A program made the translations under genes and the position numbers. 64,000 nt of DNA from Roseiarcus sp037446355 (GTDB lineage: Bacteria > Pseudomonadota > Alphaproteobacteria > Rhizobiales > Beijerinckiaceae): positions 11,327-75,326 of the forward strand of contig JBBIIT010000010.1 in NCBI GenBank assembly GCA_037446355.1, read 5' to 3'. The notes under the pieces were generated by a model. It worked only from the letters and a program-made list of their open reading frames with translations. It had not been told where the DNA came from and searched no databases. Shown here piece after piece: positions 1 through 10,980 of the stretch. Numbering within the stretch: position 1 is the first letter of the stretch; the number at the start of each line of letters is the position of its first letter.

Positions 1-224
1 ACTTCGACATCCCATCCTTTCGCCTTCAGCGCCCTTTCCAATACGGCGGGGAACGCCTCGTCGGCGGGAAGGCCGAGGCCGGCGGTCAGGCTGTCTCCCA
101 GCGCGACGAGATGCAAAGTCCTGGCCGCCGCAGGCGCGCAGCAAAATAAAGCCAGGACTACGACGGTCTGGACGGCGCGCGCAAAATGCCCATATGAGGC
201 GCCCCGCCGCGAGATAGCCAGCAC
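1..224 (-). CDS. tesA: Arylesterase / GDSL lysophospholipase (TesA-like), N-terminal part
   Basis: This is the 5' part of a minus-strand gene that runs off the left edge; about 74 codons are visible. A GTG at 222-224 opens an Ala/Val/Leu-rich signal-like segment, followed by the GDSL block (ALGDSLTAGLGLPADEAFP). The Ser of GDSL is the family nucleophile. Enzymes of this family hydrolyse esters and thioesters, usually in the periplasm. The gene is divergent from a YbbA/YbbP-type ABC exporter, and tesA-ybbAP is a familiar neighbourhood in Proteobacteria, which supports the call. The start is uncertain because no strong Shine-Dalgarno is visible and the GTG lies one base from the start of the divergent gene. 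Confidence 0.82.
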   Translation of the reverse strand, partial: MLAISRRGASYGHFARAVQTVVVLALFCCAPAAARTLHLVALGDSLTAGLGLPADEAFPAVLERALKAKGWDVE

Positions 225-225
225 G

Positions 226-903
226 ATGACCGCTCCTGCCGTTGAATTGCGCGATGTCGATCTCAGCCTCGGCCGAGGGGCCGCGCGCGTTCATATCTTG
301 CGGAAAGTCAGTCTGACAATCGCGCGAGGCGAGGCGGTCGGGCTCATCGGCCCGTCGGGCTCCGGCAAATCGACATTGCTGATGACCATCGCCGGGCTGG
401 AGCGGCCGGACGGCGGCGAAATCCTCGTCGACGGCGTCGCGATCCAGAACTTCGGCGAGGATGCGCTGGCGCGCTTTCGGGGCGCTCGAATCGGCATCGT
501 GTTTCAGTCGTTCCAGTTGATTCCGACCATGACCGCGCTCGAGAACGTCGCCGCGCCGCTCGAACTCGCCGGCGCATCGGACGCTTTCGCCAAGGCGAGC
601 GCGGAACTCGAACTTGTCGGCTTGGCGGACCGGCAAAAACACTATCCCGCGCAGCTCTCGGGCGGCGAGCAGCAGCGCGTCGCGCTCGCCCGCGCCCTCG
701 CGCCGCAGCCCTCGCTGCTGATCGCCGATGAGCCGACGGGCAATCTCGACGAGGCGACGGGCAAGGCGATCGTCGATTTGCTGTTCGAGCTGCCGGCCAA
801 GCGCGGATCGACGCTCGTGCTGGTCACGCACGATTCCGCGCTTGCCGCGCGCTGCACCCGAACCTTGCGGATGAGATCGGGCGTCGTCGAGGCCGGCGCG
901 TGA
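226..903 (+). CDS. ybbA: ABC transporter ATP-binding protein, YbbA/LolD-type
   Basis: This is a 225-residue ATPase of the MacB/LolD/YbbA class. Visible motifs are Walker A GPSGSGKST (about 42-50), a Q-loop near 94, the signature LSGGEQQR (about 144-151), Walker B LLIADEP (about 164-170) with the GNLD loop, and a switch His near the end. Its stop overlaps the start of the downstream FtsX-type permease by 4 bases, so the two are co-translated and should form one export complex. YbbAP systems act at the inner membrane; their substrate is not firmly known, and a role beside the TesA-type esterase is only suggested by synteny. Confidence 0.9.
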   Translation: MTAPAVELRDVDLSLGRGAARVHILRKVSLTIARGEAVGLIGPSGSGKSTLLMTIAGLERPDGGEILVDGVAIQNFGEDALARFRGARIGIVFQSFQLIPTMTALENVAAPLELAGASDAFAKASAELELVGLADRQKHYPAQLSGGEQQRVALARALAPQPSLLIADEPTGNLDEATGKAIVDLLFELPAKRGSTLVLVTHDSALAARCTRTLRMRSGVVEAGA

Positions 904-3331
904 TCCGGGGATCGGCGCGATGGGCGACGCTGGCGCGTTTCGCGGTCCGCGACTTGCGCGGCGGGCTCGAGGGCTTGCGTCTATTTCTCGCTTGCATCGC
1001 GCTCGGCGTCGCCGCCATCGTGGCGGTCAATTCGCTCGCACGCGCGCTCGAGGACGGCCTGGCGCGCGACGGGCGCGTGATCCTGGGTGGCGACGCGTCA
1101 TTCTCGCTCATGCATCGCGATTTGACGCCGGACGAGCGCGCATTTCTCACCGCGCGCGGCGCGCTTTCGAGCGTCGCCACGATGCGCGCGATGGCGCGCG
1201 CGGCCGACGGCGACGCGACGCTCGCCGATGTCAAGGCGGTCGGCGGAGATTGGCCGAGCCTGGGCGCCGCCGTTTTCGCGCCTGCGATGTCCCCGCGCGA
1301 GGCGTTCGCGCGCGAACGCGAAACGTGGGGCGCGGCCGTCGACGACGCGTTGCTCGACCGATTGCGGCTCAAGGTCGGCGACAGTTTCGAACTCGGTGAT
1401 TTGCGCCTCGTCATTCGCGCGCGGGTCGTGTCCGAGCCCGATCGGCTCGGCGTCGGCATCGGCTTTGGCTCGCGGGTGCTGATTTCGCGGGACGCGCTCG
1501 CGGCGAGCGGGCTCGTCCAGCCGGGTTCGCTAGTGCGCTGGACGACGCGGGTGCTGATGGGCGCCGCCGCGCCGCCGACCGACGCGGCCGTAGCGAAGCT
1601 TATCGAGGAGGCCAAGGCGCGATTTCCCGAGGCGGGCTGGGAGGCGCGCTCGCGTCAGAACGTCTCGCCCGACTTTTCGCGCAATCTCGACCGCTTTGGA
1701 GAGTTCCTCACTTTGGTCGGCCTGATTTCGCTGGTCGTTGGCGGTGTCGGCGTCGCCAACGCCGCGCAAGGGTTCCTAGAGCGCAAGCGCGCGACGCTCG
1801 CGATCCTGAAGTCGCTGGGCGCCAGCGGCGGCGCGGTCGTCGCGCTCGCATTGATGGAATTCCTCGCCGTCGCCTGCCTCGGCGTCGGGGTCGGTCTCGT
1901 CGTCGGCGCGGCCGCGCCTTATCTTGTCGCGAGCGTCGCGGGCGCCGATCTCCCGTTTCCCTTCGCGCCGTCGATTTATCCGCGCGAATTAGCGCTCGGC
2001 GCGGTCTACGGGTTGCTGACCGCGCTCACCTTCTCCATCGCGCCGCTGGGGCGAGCGCACGACCTCGCGGTGTCGCAGCTCTTCCGCGATCTCGTCGATG
2101 GCGGCGCGGTCCGGCCGCGTTGGCGTTACGCCCTGGGCGCACTCGCGGCGGCGGCGGCGTTGGCGGGCCTGGCGATCGCGGTGAGCCGGCAGCGGTCGGT
2201 GGCGATCGTCGTTGTCGTCGCCACGGCGCTGTCGTTGGTGGCGTTGCGGGGCGTCGCTGTGGCCGCGATGGCGCTGGCGCGCCGGGCGCCCGGCGCGCGC
2301 CACGTCGAATTGCGGATGGCGCTCGCCAACCTGCATCGGCCCGGAGCGCCGACGCCCTCGGTCGTGATCTCGCTCGGCCTGGGGCTGGCGCTGCTGGTCG
2401 CGCTGACGCTGGTCGAAGGCAACCTGCGGGCGCAGCTTCGTCCGGCCGGGCAGGGTGAAACCCCCAATTTCTATTTCCTCGACGTTCGCAGCGCGGAGGC
2501 CGCCCGCTTTCGCGATTTTCTCGCGAGCGCGGCGCCGGGCGCCGAAGTGCGCGAAGCGCCGATGATGCGCGGCCGCATCGTCAAGATCGGCGACGTCGAC
2601 GCTTCGAACGTCAAAGCCAAGGAGAGCGTCGCCTGGGTGCTTGAGGGCGACCGCGGAGTGACCTTCGCCGATACGCCTCCCGAAGGTTCGACGCTGACGT
2701 CGGGCGCCTGGTGGGACAAGAACTATAAGGGGCCGCCCTTGGTCTCGCTCGATGCCGAAATCGCCGCCGGGCTCGGCTTGAAGCTCGGCGATTCGCTGAC
2801 CGTCAACGTGCTCGGCCGCAACGTCACGGCGACCATCGCCAACCTGCGCAAGGTCAACTGGCGCAGTTTCGCGATCAATTTCGTCATGGTTTTTTCGCCC
2901 GCCGCCTTCGCCGGCGCGCCCTACTCGGAACTCGTTACGGCGGCGCTTCAGCAAGGCGGAACCCCGGAAGCCGAGATTGCGCTGCTGAAGGCGTCCGTGC
3001 GCGAATATCCGGGCGTGTCGGCGATCCGGGTGCGCGAGGCGCTGCAGGCGGTCGAGGCGCTGGTCGGCAAGCTCGCCGAGGCGATCCGCGCCGCCTCGGG
3101 TGTCGCTCTCGGCGCCGCGGTGCTGGCGCTCGCCGGCGCGCTCGCGGCCAATCGTCGCGCGCGGATGGCGGATGCGGTCGTGCTCAAGATTCTCGGCGCC
3201 ACGCGCGCGCGACTGCTGCGCACTTTCCTGCTGGAATACGCGATTTTGGGTCTGGCGACCGCGATTTTTGGCGTCGCCGCCGGCGCGCTGGCCTCGTTTG
3301 TGATCGTCACCAAGGTAATGGGCTTCGGCTT
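900..3331 (+). CDS. ybbP: FtsX-like ABC transporter permease, YbbP-type (3' end lost in gap)
   Basis: About 810 residues can be read before the N run at 3332. A membrane segment lies near residues 20-45, followed by a large extracytoplasmic domain. A four-helix FtsX block lies around 260-400, with further helices near 410-520. After a second soluble domain, a second FtsX block begins about 730 and is interrupted by the gap. YbbP homologues are about 840-850 residues, so only some tens of residues should be missing. The reading frame after the gap belongs to the opposite-strand gene, not to this protein. It partners the ATPase immediately upstream. Confidence 0.88.
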
Positions 3332-3431
3332 NNNNNNNNNNNNNNNNNNNNNNNNNNNNNNNNNNNNNNNNNNNNNNNNNNNNNNNNNNNNNNNNNNNNN
3401 NNNNNNNNNNNNNNNNNNNNNNNNNNNNNNN
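3332..3431. other. Assembly gap (100 N)
   Basis: Exactly 100 N, the conventional placeholder for a scaffold join of unknown length. The 3' ends of the YbbP-type permease (plus) and of the anti-sigma factor (minus) both fall inside it. Confidence 0.98.
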
Positions 3432-4042
3432 AGTTCGCTCAGCGCGATCTGATGTTCCCTGCGTTGATAGATCAGAGTGGCGAGCGGCGTCGTCCCGACG
3501 ACGTCGACCCGTCCGCCGACCAGCGCAAACCCGTCCGCCTTCAGATCGAGCACCGTCGTGGCGTCGGCGATCTTGCTGGAGAACCAGGGCTTGACCGTGT
3601 GTCGGTCGGACGAAGCAACGTCAAACGGCTGATTGGCGAGGCGGGCGCGCATGTAACTGGCTTCAAGCGCGCGCTCGACCGTATCGGCGCCCAACGGCGG
3701 AGCGAGAAGGCGGACGCCGCCCGCCCCCAGGATCAGTCCCAGGACCAGCGAAGCGGCCAGAGCGCCCAACGCAGACGCCCCGCGCAGACCCGCGCGCATC
3801 GAAGCGACGGATCGCGGTTCGGGAACGCCGGCCATGGCGCGCATCCTCTCGCGCAAGGCGTCGGGGGCGAGCGGACGCGGCGCGCGCGCGCGGATCGCAT
3901 CACGCAAGGCGACGAGCCGGGCGTATTCGGCGGCAAGCTCGGTGTCCGCCGCGAGGCGCGCCTCGAAAGCGATCGCGCCCGCGGCGTCGAGTTCGCCATC
4001 GAGCGCGGCGTGAACAAGGGCGTCGCTTCGCAGGTCGCTCAT
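3432..4042 (-). CDS. Anti-sigma factor, transmembrane (C-terminus lost in gap)
   Basis: About 203 residues are visible. The N-terminus (SDLRSDALVHAALDGEL) has the leader of anti-sigma domains that bind ECF sigma factors. Arg/Ala-rich helices follow, then one hydrophobic segment at about 88-112. The C-terminal part is presumably periplasmic and contains the phrase KPWFSSKIADA, which is typical of this family. The start overlaps the stop of the ECF sigma gene by 4 bases, the usual arrangement for a sigma/anti-sigma pair. It should hold the sigma factor inactive at the membrane until a signal arrives. The C-terminus lies in the assembly gap. Confidence 0.82.
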
Positions 4043-4569
4043 CGACCGCCCCCCAGGCTCGCCAACAGCAGCGCGCGGCCGCGCGCGAGGCGCGACATCA
4101 CAGTCCCGACCGGCGCGCCGATCGCCGCCGCGATCTCACGATAGCTCAGCTCGTTGATCTCACGCATCACGACGACCTCTCGGAAAACATGCGGCAGCGC
4201 CTGGATCGCCGATTCGAGGGCCGCCTCGTCGGCCGCGGCGATTAGGGCGGCCTCCGGATCGGGCGATCCGTCGGGAAATTTGGCCGCCGCGGCCTCCAGC
4301 CATTGCGCGTCATCCGTCACAATGACCGCCTTTGGCCGGTTCTTCGCGAGCCAGCTGAAAGCGGTGTTGCGCACGATCGCCAGAAGCCAGGCGCGCGGAC
4401 GCTCGACGGTCGCCCGATCGAGCGCGGCGAGCGCGCGGATGCAGGATTCTTGAACCACGTCCTCTGCGTCCGTTCCGCTGCCGGTGAGCCACCGCGCGAG
4501 TCCGTAGGCGTCGTCGAGATGCGGCGCGACCGTCACGGCGAATCGCCGCCTCGCCATCTCACTCGTCAC
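4039..4569 (-). CDS. ECF-family RNA polymerase sigma factor
   Basis: A 176-residue extracytoplasmic-function sigma factor. Region 2 is at about 12-75 (includes TDAEDVVQESCIRAL and RPRAWLLAIVRN) and region 4 at about 115-165 (LPHVFREVVVMREINELSY, then an HTH with GTVMSRLARGR). The start is GTG at 4569 with GGGGAAAG upstream. It is the third gene of a four-gene minus-strand unit: metallophosphoesterase, cupredoxin, sigma, anti-sigma. A candidate ECF promoter ahead of the unit suggests autoregulation. The coupling to a copper-type cupredoxin hints at a redox or metal stress signal; that is inference. Confidence 0.9.
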   Translation of the reverse strand: MTSEMARRRFAVTVAPHLDDAYGLARWLTGSGTDAEDVVQESCIRALAALDRATVERPRAWLLAIVRNTAFSWLAKNRPKAVIVTDDAQWLEAAAAKFPDGSPDPEAALIAAADEAALESAIQALPHVFREVVVMREINELSYREIAAAIGAPVGTVMSRLARGRALLLASLGGGR

Positions 4570-4587
4570 GGCTTTCCCCAGCGCCGG

Positions 4588-4920
4588 TTACGGCGCAACG
4601 ATGATCTTCCCCTTCATATGCGGATGAAGGGCGCAAAAATAGGCGTATTCGCCCGGTTCATCGAAGGCGACGCTGAAGCGGTCGTCGGTGTCGAGCGCTT
4701 TCGAGCGATGCTTGCCGTCGACGGTGACGACGAGGTGGGGAACGTCGTCGTGATTCTCGAAGATCACGGTCGCGCCGGGCTTGACCGTCAGTTCGGCCGG
4801 CGTGAACGAGAAATTGTCGATCCCCACTTCGGCCTCTTCCGCGCGCGCAAGCTGCACGCGAATGAAAACGAGCGTCGCCGCCAGCGACAGCGACGCGCGC
4901 CGGCTGTATGTCCGGTTCAT
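4588..4920 (-). CDS. Cupredoxin-domain protein, exported
   Basis: A 110-residue protein with a basic N-terminus and hydrophobic segment ending in ARA-EE near residue 27, which looks like a signal peptide. The mature part is a small cupredoxin: VGIDNFSFTPAELTVKPGA, then a His in DVPHLVV, then the C-terminal copper-ligand cluster C-A-L-H-P-H-M. These ligands (His, Cys, His, Met) indicate a type-1-like copper site. It probably acts as a periplasmic electron carrier or copper-binding protein. It sits 11 bases after the metallophosphoesterase and 18 before the sigma gene, so it is part of the ECF operon. Confidence 0.85.
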   Translation of the reverse strand: MNRTYSRRASLSLAATLVFIRVQLARAEEAEVGIDNFSFTPAELTVKPGATVIFENHDDVPHLVVTVDGKHRSKALDTDDRFSVAFDEPGEYAYFCALHPHMKGKIIVAP

Positions 4921-4931
4921 CAAGCCATTCC

Positions 4932-5861
4932 TTATTGCGCGAGTGCGATGTCGGTGACGGCGAGTTCCGCCGCGCCGGGTTGATAAACGACCGTCCGCAC
5001 ACCGAGCAGTTTGCGCAATTCGCCCGCCGGGACCAGCTTGGGACCGGGCGCCGGGGCTGTTCCGGGCGCGGGTTGCGGAAAGGCGGTCGAGCGCGCCGTA
5101 TGGAACGTCACCTGGCCTTCGACCTTCTGCATGAGCTGGTGGATATGGCCGTTCAGAACCGTAACCGAGCCGAAGCGCGCGAGCAGGGCGAGCGCTTTGG
5201 CCGAATCCTCGGTCCCCCAGCCCCATTCCGGCGCTATCGTCCACAGCGGGATATGCGCGAAAACGACGATCGGCGTCGAATCGCTGCGTCCGGCGAGATC
5301 GCCGGCTAGCCAAGAGAGCTGAGCGTCGCCGAGATTGCCCATCCCCCCCGCCCTGAGATCGACGACATTGAGCAAGCCGATAAAATGGACGCCGGCTTGA
5401 TCGAACGAATACCAACCCGCGCCCTTGGCGTTCTGGCCGTAGCGTTCGAGATAGGCCTTGCCTTGGCCTTCGTCGATGACGTCGTGTTCGCCAGGGACGT
5501 AGTGGACGTCGAGCTTCGCTTCCCCGATCGCCTGCGCGGCGTCGTCGAATTGGGCGGGCCTGGAAAGATGGGTGATGTCGCCAGTGTGAATCATGAACGC
5601 GGGCTTGACGGGCGCGGCGACAATTTTGTCGACCGCCTCCCGCAGCGTGCCCAGAGCGTCGGGATTGGCCGGCTTGTCGAAACCGACGTGGCTGTCGGAA
5701 ATCTGGACGAAGCTGAAGCCGGCCTCGGCCGCCGTCGCAGAGCCGATGAGGCCGGATTTCGGCACGCCGCCGGAAAGCGTCCACAGGACGCCGGCGCCGG
5801 CCCAAATCATGCATTCGAGCGCCTGACGGCGGTCAACGCCTTCGTCCTCGCGGCAGGTCAT
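4932..5861 (-). CDS. Metallophosphoesterase, exported (twin-arginine-like leader)
   Basis: A 309-residue calcineurin-like phosphoesterase. The start at 5861 follows GAGGAG at good spacing; upstream in-frame ATGs lack this. The leader has DRRQALE followed by a hydrophobic run, consistent with a Tat signal. Metal-site motifs are visible in order: DSH (about 56-58), HTGDITH, GEHD and NGHIH. The substrate is not predictable. It leads the four-gene unit containing a cupredoxin and an ECF sigma/anti-sigma pair, so its product is probably an output of, or feeds into, that envelope stress response. Confidence 0.84.
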   Translation of the reverse strand: MTCREDEGVDRRQALECMIWAGAGVLWTLSGGVPKSGLIGSATAAEAGFSFVQISDSHVGFDKPANPDALGTLREAVDKIVAAPVKPAFMIHTGDITHLSRPAQFDDAAQAIGEAKLDVHYVPGEHDVIDEGQGKAYLERYGQNAKGAGWYSFDQAGVHFIGLLNVVDLRAGGMGNLGDAQLSWLAGDLAGRSDSTPIVVFAHIPLWTIAPEWGWGTEDSAKALALLARFGSVTVLNGHIHQLMQKVEGQVTFHTARSTAFPQPAPGTAPAPGPKLVPAGELRKLLGVRTVVYQPGAAELAVTDIALAQ

Positions 5862-5900
5862 TTCGGTTCTCCTCGATTGGCGGGGGGGCCGCCGGGGATA

Positions 5901-5928
5901 GAGACTCGCGAGCCGGCGCATTTATTCC
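5901..5928 (-). promoter_or_regulatory. Candidate ECF-type promoter of the metallophosphoesterase/sigma operon
   Basis: Read on the minus strand, GGAATA (5928-5923) is followed after 17 bases by GTCTC (5905-5901). This resembles the GGAA...GTC pattern of many ECF promoters. It lies about 40 bases ahead of the start codon at 5861 and would make the sigma operon autoregulated. Known: ECF operons are commonly autoregulated. Inferred: that this motif is used. Confidence 0.42.
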
Positions 5929-6080
5929 CGACCCGCGAGGAAATTCGGCGTGCGTGCGAATTCGGGTAAATGACTGTAACCAAAGCGATGCGCGTTGGCC
6001 GCTCGCCCTGCGGCTCGAAAAGGCGCCGTTCTTCACGCGAAATTCAGAGTCCTGGCGTTCACTGGAAAATCGCGCTTCCC

Positions 6081-6108
6081 TTGGCAATTGGCGCGCGGAC
6101 GCTTAAAT
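6081..6108 (+). promoter_or_regulatory. Candidate promoter of ftsH
   Basis: TTGGCA (6081-6086), a 16-base spacer and TTAAAT (6103-6108) lie 66 bases before the ftsH start, inside the 312-base intergenic stretch 5862-6173. I see no gene in that stretch; an in-frame extension of ftsH upstream of 6174 lacks the conserved N-terminus. Confidence 0.35.
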
Positions 6109-6173
6109 GGGCTGATGGAACGGCGCGGCGAGGGTCTCCGAAACGAAGACGCCGTGCCGACGATGGGAACCCG

Positions 6174-8093
<1,920 letters not shown>

Positions 8094-8115
8094 TCCACGC
8101 TGGACGATCCGCGCT

Positions 8116-8136
8116 CGCCGCCGCTCAGCGGCGGCG
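8116..8136. terminator. GC hairpin between convergent ftsH and ispA
   Basis: A perfect 9-base-pair stem (8116-8124 with 8128-8136) with loop TCA. The loop is exactly the ispA stop codon read on the minus strand. There is no T tract on either side, so intrinsic termination is doubtful. Confidence 0.35.
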
Positions 8137-9039
8137 GTTGGCGACAAAGCGCGCGGCCGCGCGCAGGACGTCGCCTTCGCTTCCCAGTCCGGCACTATCG
8201 AGGGCGACGAGCGCGGTCGCGATCTCATCGTCGAGCCGCCGCCGGGCGCCCTCCAGGCCCACCGTGGAAACGAAGGTTGCTTTGTTGCGCGCGGCGTCCT
8301 TGCCGGCGCGCTTGCCGAGCGCGGCGTCGGTCCCCTCGGCGTCGAGAATGTCGTCGGCGATCTGGAACGCGGCGCCGAGCGCCTCGCCATAGTGAAGCAT
8401 GGCGGCGCGCCGTTCGGGCGCCGCGCCGGCCAGAACGGCGCCGGCTTCAACGCTAAAGCGCAACAACGCCCCGGTCTTCATCGCCTGTATTTGAGCGATC
8501 GCCCCAGCGCTTAGCGGCGCCGCCGCCTCCTCGGCGGCCACGTCGAGCATTTGCCCGCCGACCATGCCGCCCACTCCAGAAGCGCGCGCGAGGCCGAGGC
8601 AGAGACGCGCGCGGGTCTCCGCGTCCGCGTGCGTCGCCGGGTCCGCCAGCACTTCGAACGCCAGCGTCAGCAGCGCGTCTCCGGCGAGGATCGCGGTCGC
8701 CTCGTCGAAGGCGCGATGGGTTGTGGGCCGGCCGCGGCGCAGATCGTCGTTGTCCATCGCCGGCAGATCGTCATGGACCAGCGAATATCCATGCACGCAT
8801 TCGATCGCGGCGCCGACGCGCACCGCGCTTTCGCTCTCGAGCCCGAACGCCCGCGCGGTTTCGATCGCAAGGAACGGGCGCAGTCGTTTGCCGCCGCCCA
8901 GCATCGCGTATCGCATCGACTCGATCAGACGCTTGGGGCGCGCGAACTCGCCCGCGATAGGTTCGCGCGCGAGCAACGCCTCCAAGACGCTTTCGATCTG
9001 GGCGCCGACTTCGGCGAGCCGCTGCGGAAAATCGATCAT
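8125..9039 (-). CDS. ispA: Polyprenyl (farnesyl) diphosphate synthase
   Basis: A 304-residue trans-isoprenyl diphosphate synthase. The first Asp-rich motif is VHDDLPAMDNDD (about 86-96) and the second QIADDILDAEG (about 224-234). GGKRLRP near 47-53 is the allylic diphosphate-binding block. It condenses IPP with DMAPP/GPP to give FPP for quinones, undecaprenyl phosphate and hopanoids. The start at 9039 (MIDFPQRL) is preferred over upstream ATGs, which lengthen the protein beyond the family norm. It lies 13 bases downstream of hslO and may be the last gene of the argD-argF-hslO unit. The exact chain length (C15 versus C20) cannot be certified from sequence alone. Confidence 0.9.
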   Translation of the reverse strand: MIDFPQRLAEVGAQIESVLEALLAREPIAGEFARPKRLIESMRYAMLGGGKRLRPFLAIETARAFGLESESAVRVGAAIECVHGYSLVHDDLPAMDNDDLRRGRPTTHRAFDEATAILAGDALLTLAFEVLADPATHADAETRARLCLGLARASGVGGMVGGQMLDVAAEEAAAPLSAGAIAQIQAMKTGALLRFSVEAGAVLAGAAPERRAAMLHYGEALGAAFQIADDILDAEGTDAALGKRAGKDAARNKATFVSTVGLEGARRRLDDEIATALVALDSAGLGSEGDVLRAAARFVANRRR

Positions 9040-9052
9040 CGCTGCGAGCGTT

Positions 9053-10021
9053 TCACGCGTCGTAGTCGGCCGGGTCGAACACGCGCTTGACCGAACAGAA
9101 TTCGCAGGTGACGCCGATCTGGCCATCGTCGCCGACCATCGCCGCCCGTTCCTCGGCCGAGAAACTTTGCAGCATTGCGTCGATCTTCTCGGCCGAGCAA
9201 CGGCAGGCCTCGACTAGCGGCGTCGGCTCGGTGACGCGCACCCCGCGCTCGTTGAAAAGGCGGAACAGCAGACGTTCGCTCGACAGCGTCGGATCGATCA
9301 GTTCGTGATCCTGCGTGGTCGCGGCGCGCGACTGCGCCTCCACCCATTCGTCGTCGTCGGGCGATGCGGGTTTCGCCAGGCCCTCAGGCGCGTCGCCGGG
9401 GTCGAAGTCGACATGCCGGCGCCGTTCGGGGGAATCCGGCAGGAATTGCGCGAGTAGTCCCCCCGCGCGCCACTGCGCGCCCTCCGCGGTCACGCTCTGG
9501 CCGACGGCAAGACGCACCAGGGTCGGTATCTGCTCGGAGCGCTCGAAATAGGCGTGAGCGGCCTGTTCGAGCCCTTGCCCGTCCAGCGCGATGACGCCCT
9601 GATAGCGCGAGGATTGGGGACCGGCTTCGATGGTGAAAGCGAGATGACCCTCGCCCAATATGTCGGCGTCGCTGTTCTCGGCCAGGCGCTTGGCCAGCGC
9701 CTCGTCGTCGAAACGCGCCAGCGCGCGCAGGTTCGAGGGAGCGTCGAAATCGACGACAAGCATGTTGAGCGGGCCGTCGGACTTGGTCTGCAACTGAAAG
9801 CGCCCTTCCAGTTTCAGCCTCGAACCCAGCAGCACCGCCAGCGTCGCCGCTTCGCCCAGCGCCCTGCCGACCGCCTCAGGATAGGCGTGCCGCTTCAAGA
9901 TGGCGTCAATGGCCGGCCCGAGCCGCACGAGGCGTCCGCGCGTGCTCAGGCTCTCGACCGTATAGGGAACGACGATGTCGTCCTCGGTACGGTCGGAAAC
10001 CTCGCGTTCGCGCGCGCTCAT
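9053..10021 (-). CDS. hslO: Redox-regulated chaperone Hsp33
   Basis: A 322-residue Hsp33. The zinc-binding redox switch at the C-terminus shows C-x-C (EACRCS, about 270) and C-x2-C (CEFC, about 303). Oxidative loss of zinc activates the holdase. The N-terminal domain (VVPYTVESLSTRGRLVRLG) fits the family. The start at 10021 overlaps the argF stop in an ATGA junction, so it is translationally coupled to arginine biosynthesis genes; this hslO-argF-argD linkage recurs in alphaproteobacteria. An alternative start 7 codons upstream would lie inside argF. Confidence 0.95.
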   Translation of the reverse strand: MSAREREVSDRTEDDIVVPYTVESLSTRGRLVRLGPAIDAILKRHAYPEAVGRALGEAATLAVLLGSRLKLEGRFQLQTKSDGPLNMLVVDFDAPSNLRALARFDDEALAKRLAENSDADILGEGHLAFTIEAGPQSSRYQGVIALDGQGLEQAAHAYFERSEQIPTLVRLAVGQSVTAEGAQWRAGGLLAQFLPDSPERRRHVDFDPGDAPEGLAKPASPDDDEWVEAQSRAATTQDHELIDPTLSSERLLFRLFNERGVRVTEPTPLVEACRCSAEKIDAMLQSFSAEERAAMVGDDGQIGVTCEFCSVKRVFDPADYDA

Positions 10022-10980
10022 GCCTCGGGCGCTCCCAGGCACCAGGCGAGGACGCCCTTTTGCGCGTGCAGGCGATTTTCCGCCTCGTCGAACACCACGG
10101 ATTGCGGACCGTCGATCACGTCGTCAGTGACTTCTTCGCCGCGATGGGCGGGCAGGCAATGCATGAAGATCGCGTCGGGCGCCGCGCGGCGCATCAGGGC
10201 GGAATTGACCTGATAGGGCGCAAGCAGATTCTGCCGACGTCCTTCGTCCTCGTCGCCCATCGAAACCCAGCAGTCCGAGATGATCGCGCTCGCCTTGTCG
10301 ACGGCGCGGTGGGGATCGTCGCCGAAGGTTATGTTGGCGCCTGCGGCGCGCGCTGCGACGATGCGCTCGCGCGCGGGCTGCAATTCCGGGGGGCACGCTA
10401 TGTCCAATTCGAATTCGAAACGCGCCGAAGCGTCGATCCAGGACGAGAGCACATTGTTGTAATCGCCGCTCCAGGCGATCTTGCGGCCACGGATCGGGCC
10501 GCGCTTTTCCTCGAAGGTGAGAATGTCGGCCATCACCTGGCAGGGGTGCGATTGTTTGGTCAACCCGTTGATGACGGGAACGCTGGCGTGGCGCGCGAGT
10601 TCGATCATGTCGGCGTGGTCGAGAATGCGGATCATGATCGCATCGACATAGCGCGAGAGCACGCGCGCGGTGTCGGCGATGGTCTCGCCGCGCCCCAGTT
10701 GCATCTCGGCGCCGGTCAGCATGATCGTCTCGCCGCCGAGTTCGCGCATCGCCAGATCGAAGGAGACGCGCGTGCGCGTCGAAGGCCGGTCGAAGATCAT
10801 CGCCAGCGACTTGCCCGCAAGCGGACGCGCGGGGGCCGCGCTGGAGCCGCGGGCGCGCGCTTCTCCTCGGCGCGCTTTCATGCGCGCCGACCGGTCGAGA
10901 ATGCCGCGCAAAGTATCCGCGGAATGATCAAGAAGATCGAGAAAGTGGCGGGGCGGGGCGGCGCCATCGAGCGTTGTCAT
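10018..10980 (-). CDS. argF: Ornithine carbamoyltransferase
   Basis: A 320-residue enzyme that makes citrulline from ornithine and carbamoyl phosphate. The carbamoyl-phosphate loop STRTR is at about 66, the HPCQ motif in the middle, and the ornithine-site/catalytic block HCLPAHRGEE near 273. Ends overlap both neighbours by 4 bases (argD upstream, hslO downstream), giving a tight operon argD-argF-hslO. Expression should come from the promoter found ahead of argD. Confidence 0.96.
   Translation of the reverse strand: MTTLDGAAPPRHFLDLLDHSADTLRGILDRSARMKARRGEARARGSSAAPARPLAGKSLAMIFDRPSTRTRVSFDLAMRELGGETIMLTGAEMQLGRGETIADTARVLSRYVDAIMIRILDHADMIELARHASVPVINGLTKQSHPCQVMADILTFEEKRGPIRGRKIAWSGDYNNVLSSWIDASARFEFELDIACPPELQPARERIVAARAAGANITFGDDPHRAVDKASAIISDCWVSMGDEDEGRRQNLLAPYQVNSALMRRAAPDAIFMHCLPAHRGEEVTDDVIDGPQSVVFDEAENRLHAQKGVLAWCLGAPEA

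Noticed and set aside
3332..3452. Permease and anti-sigma ORFs reading across the N run
   Set aside because: Translation through N is meaningless; the bases after the gap code for the anti-sigma factor on the other strand.
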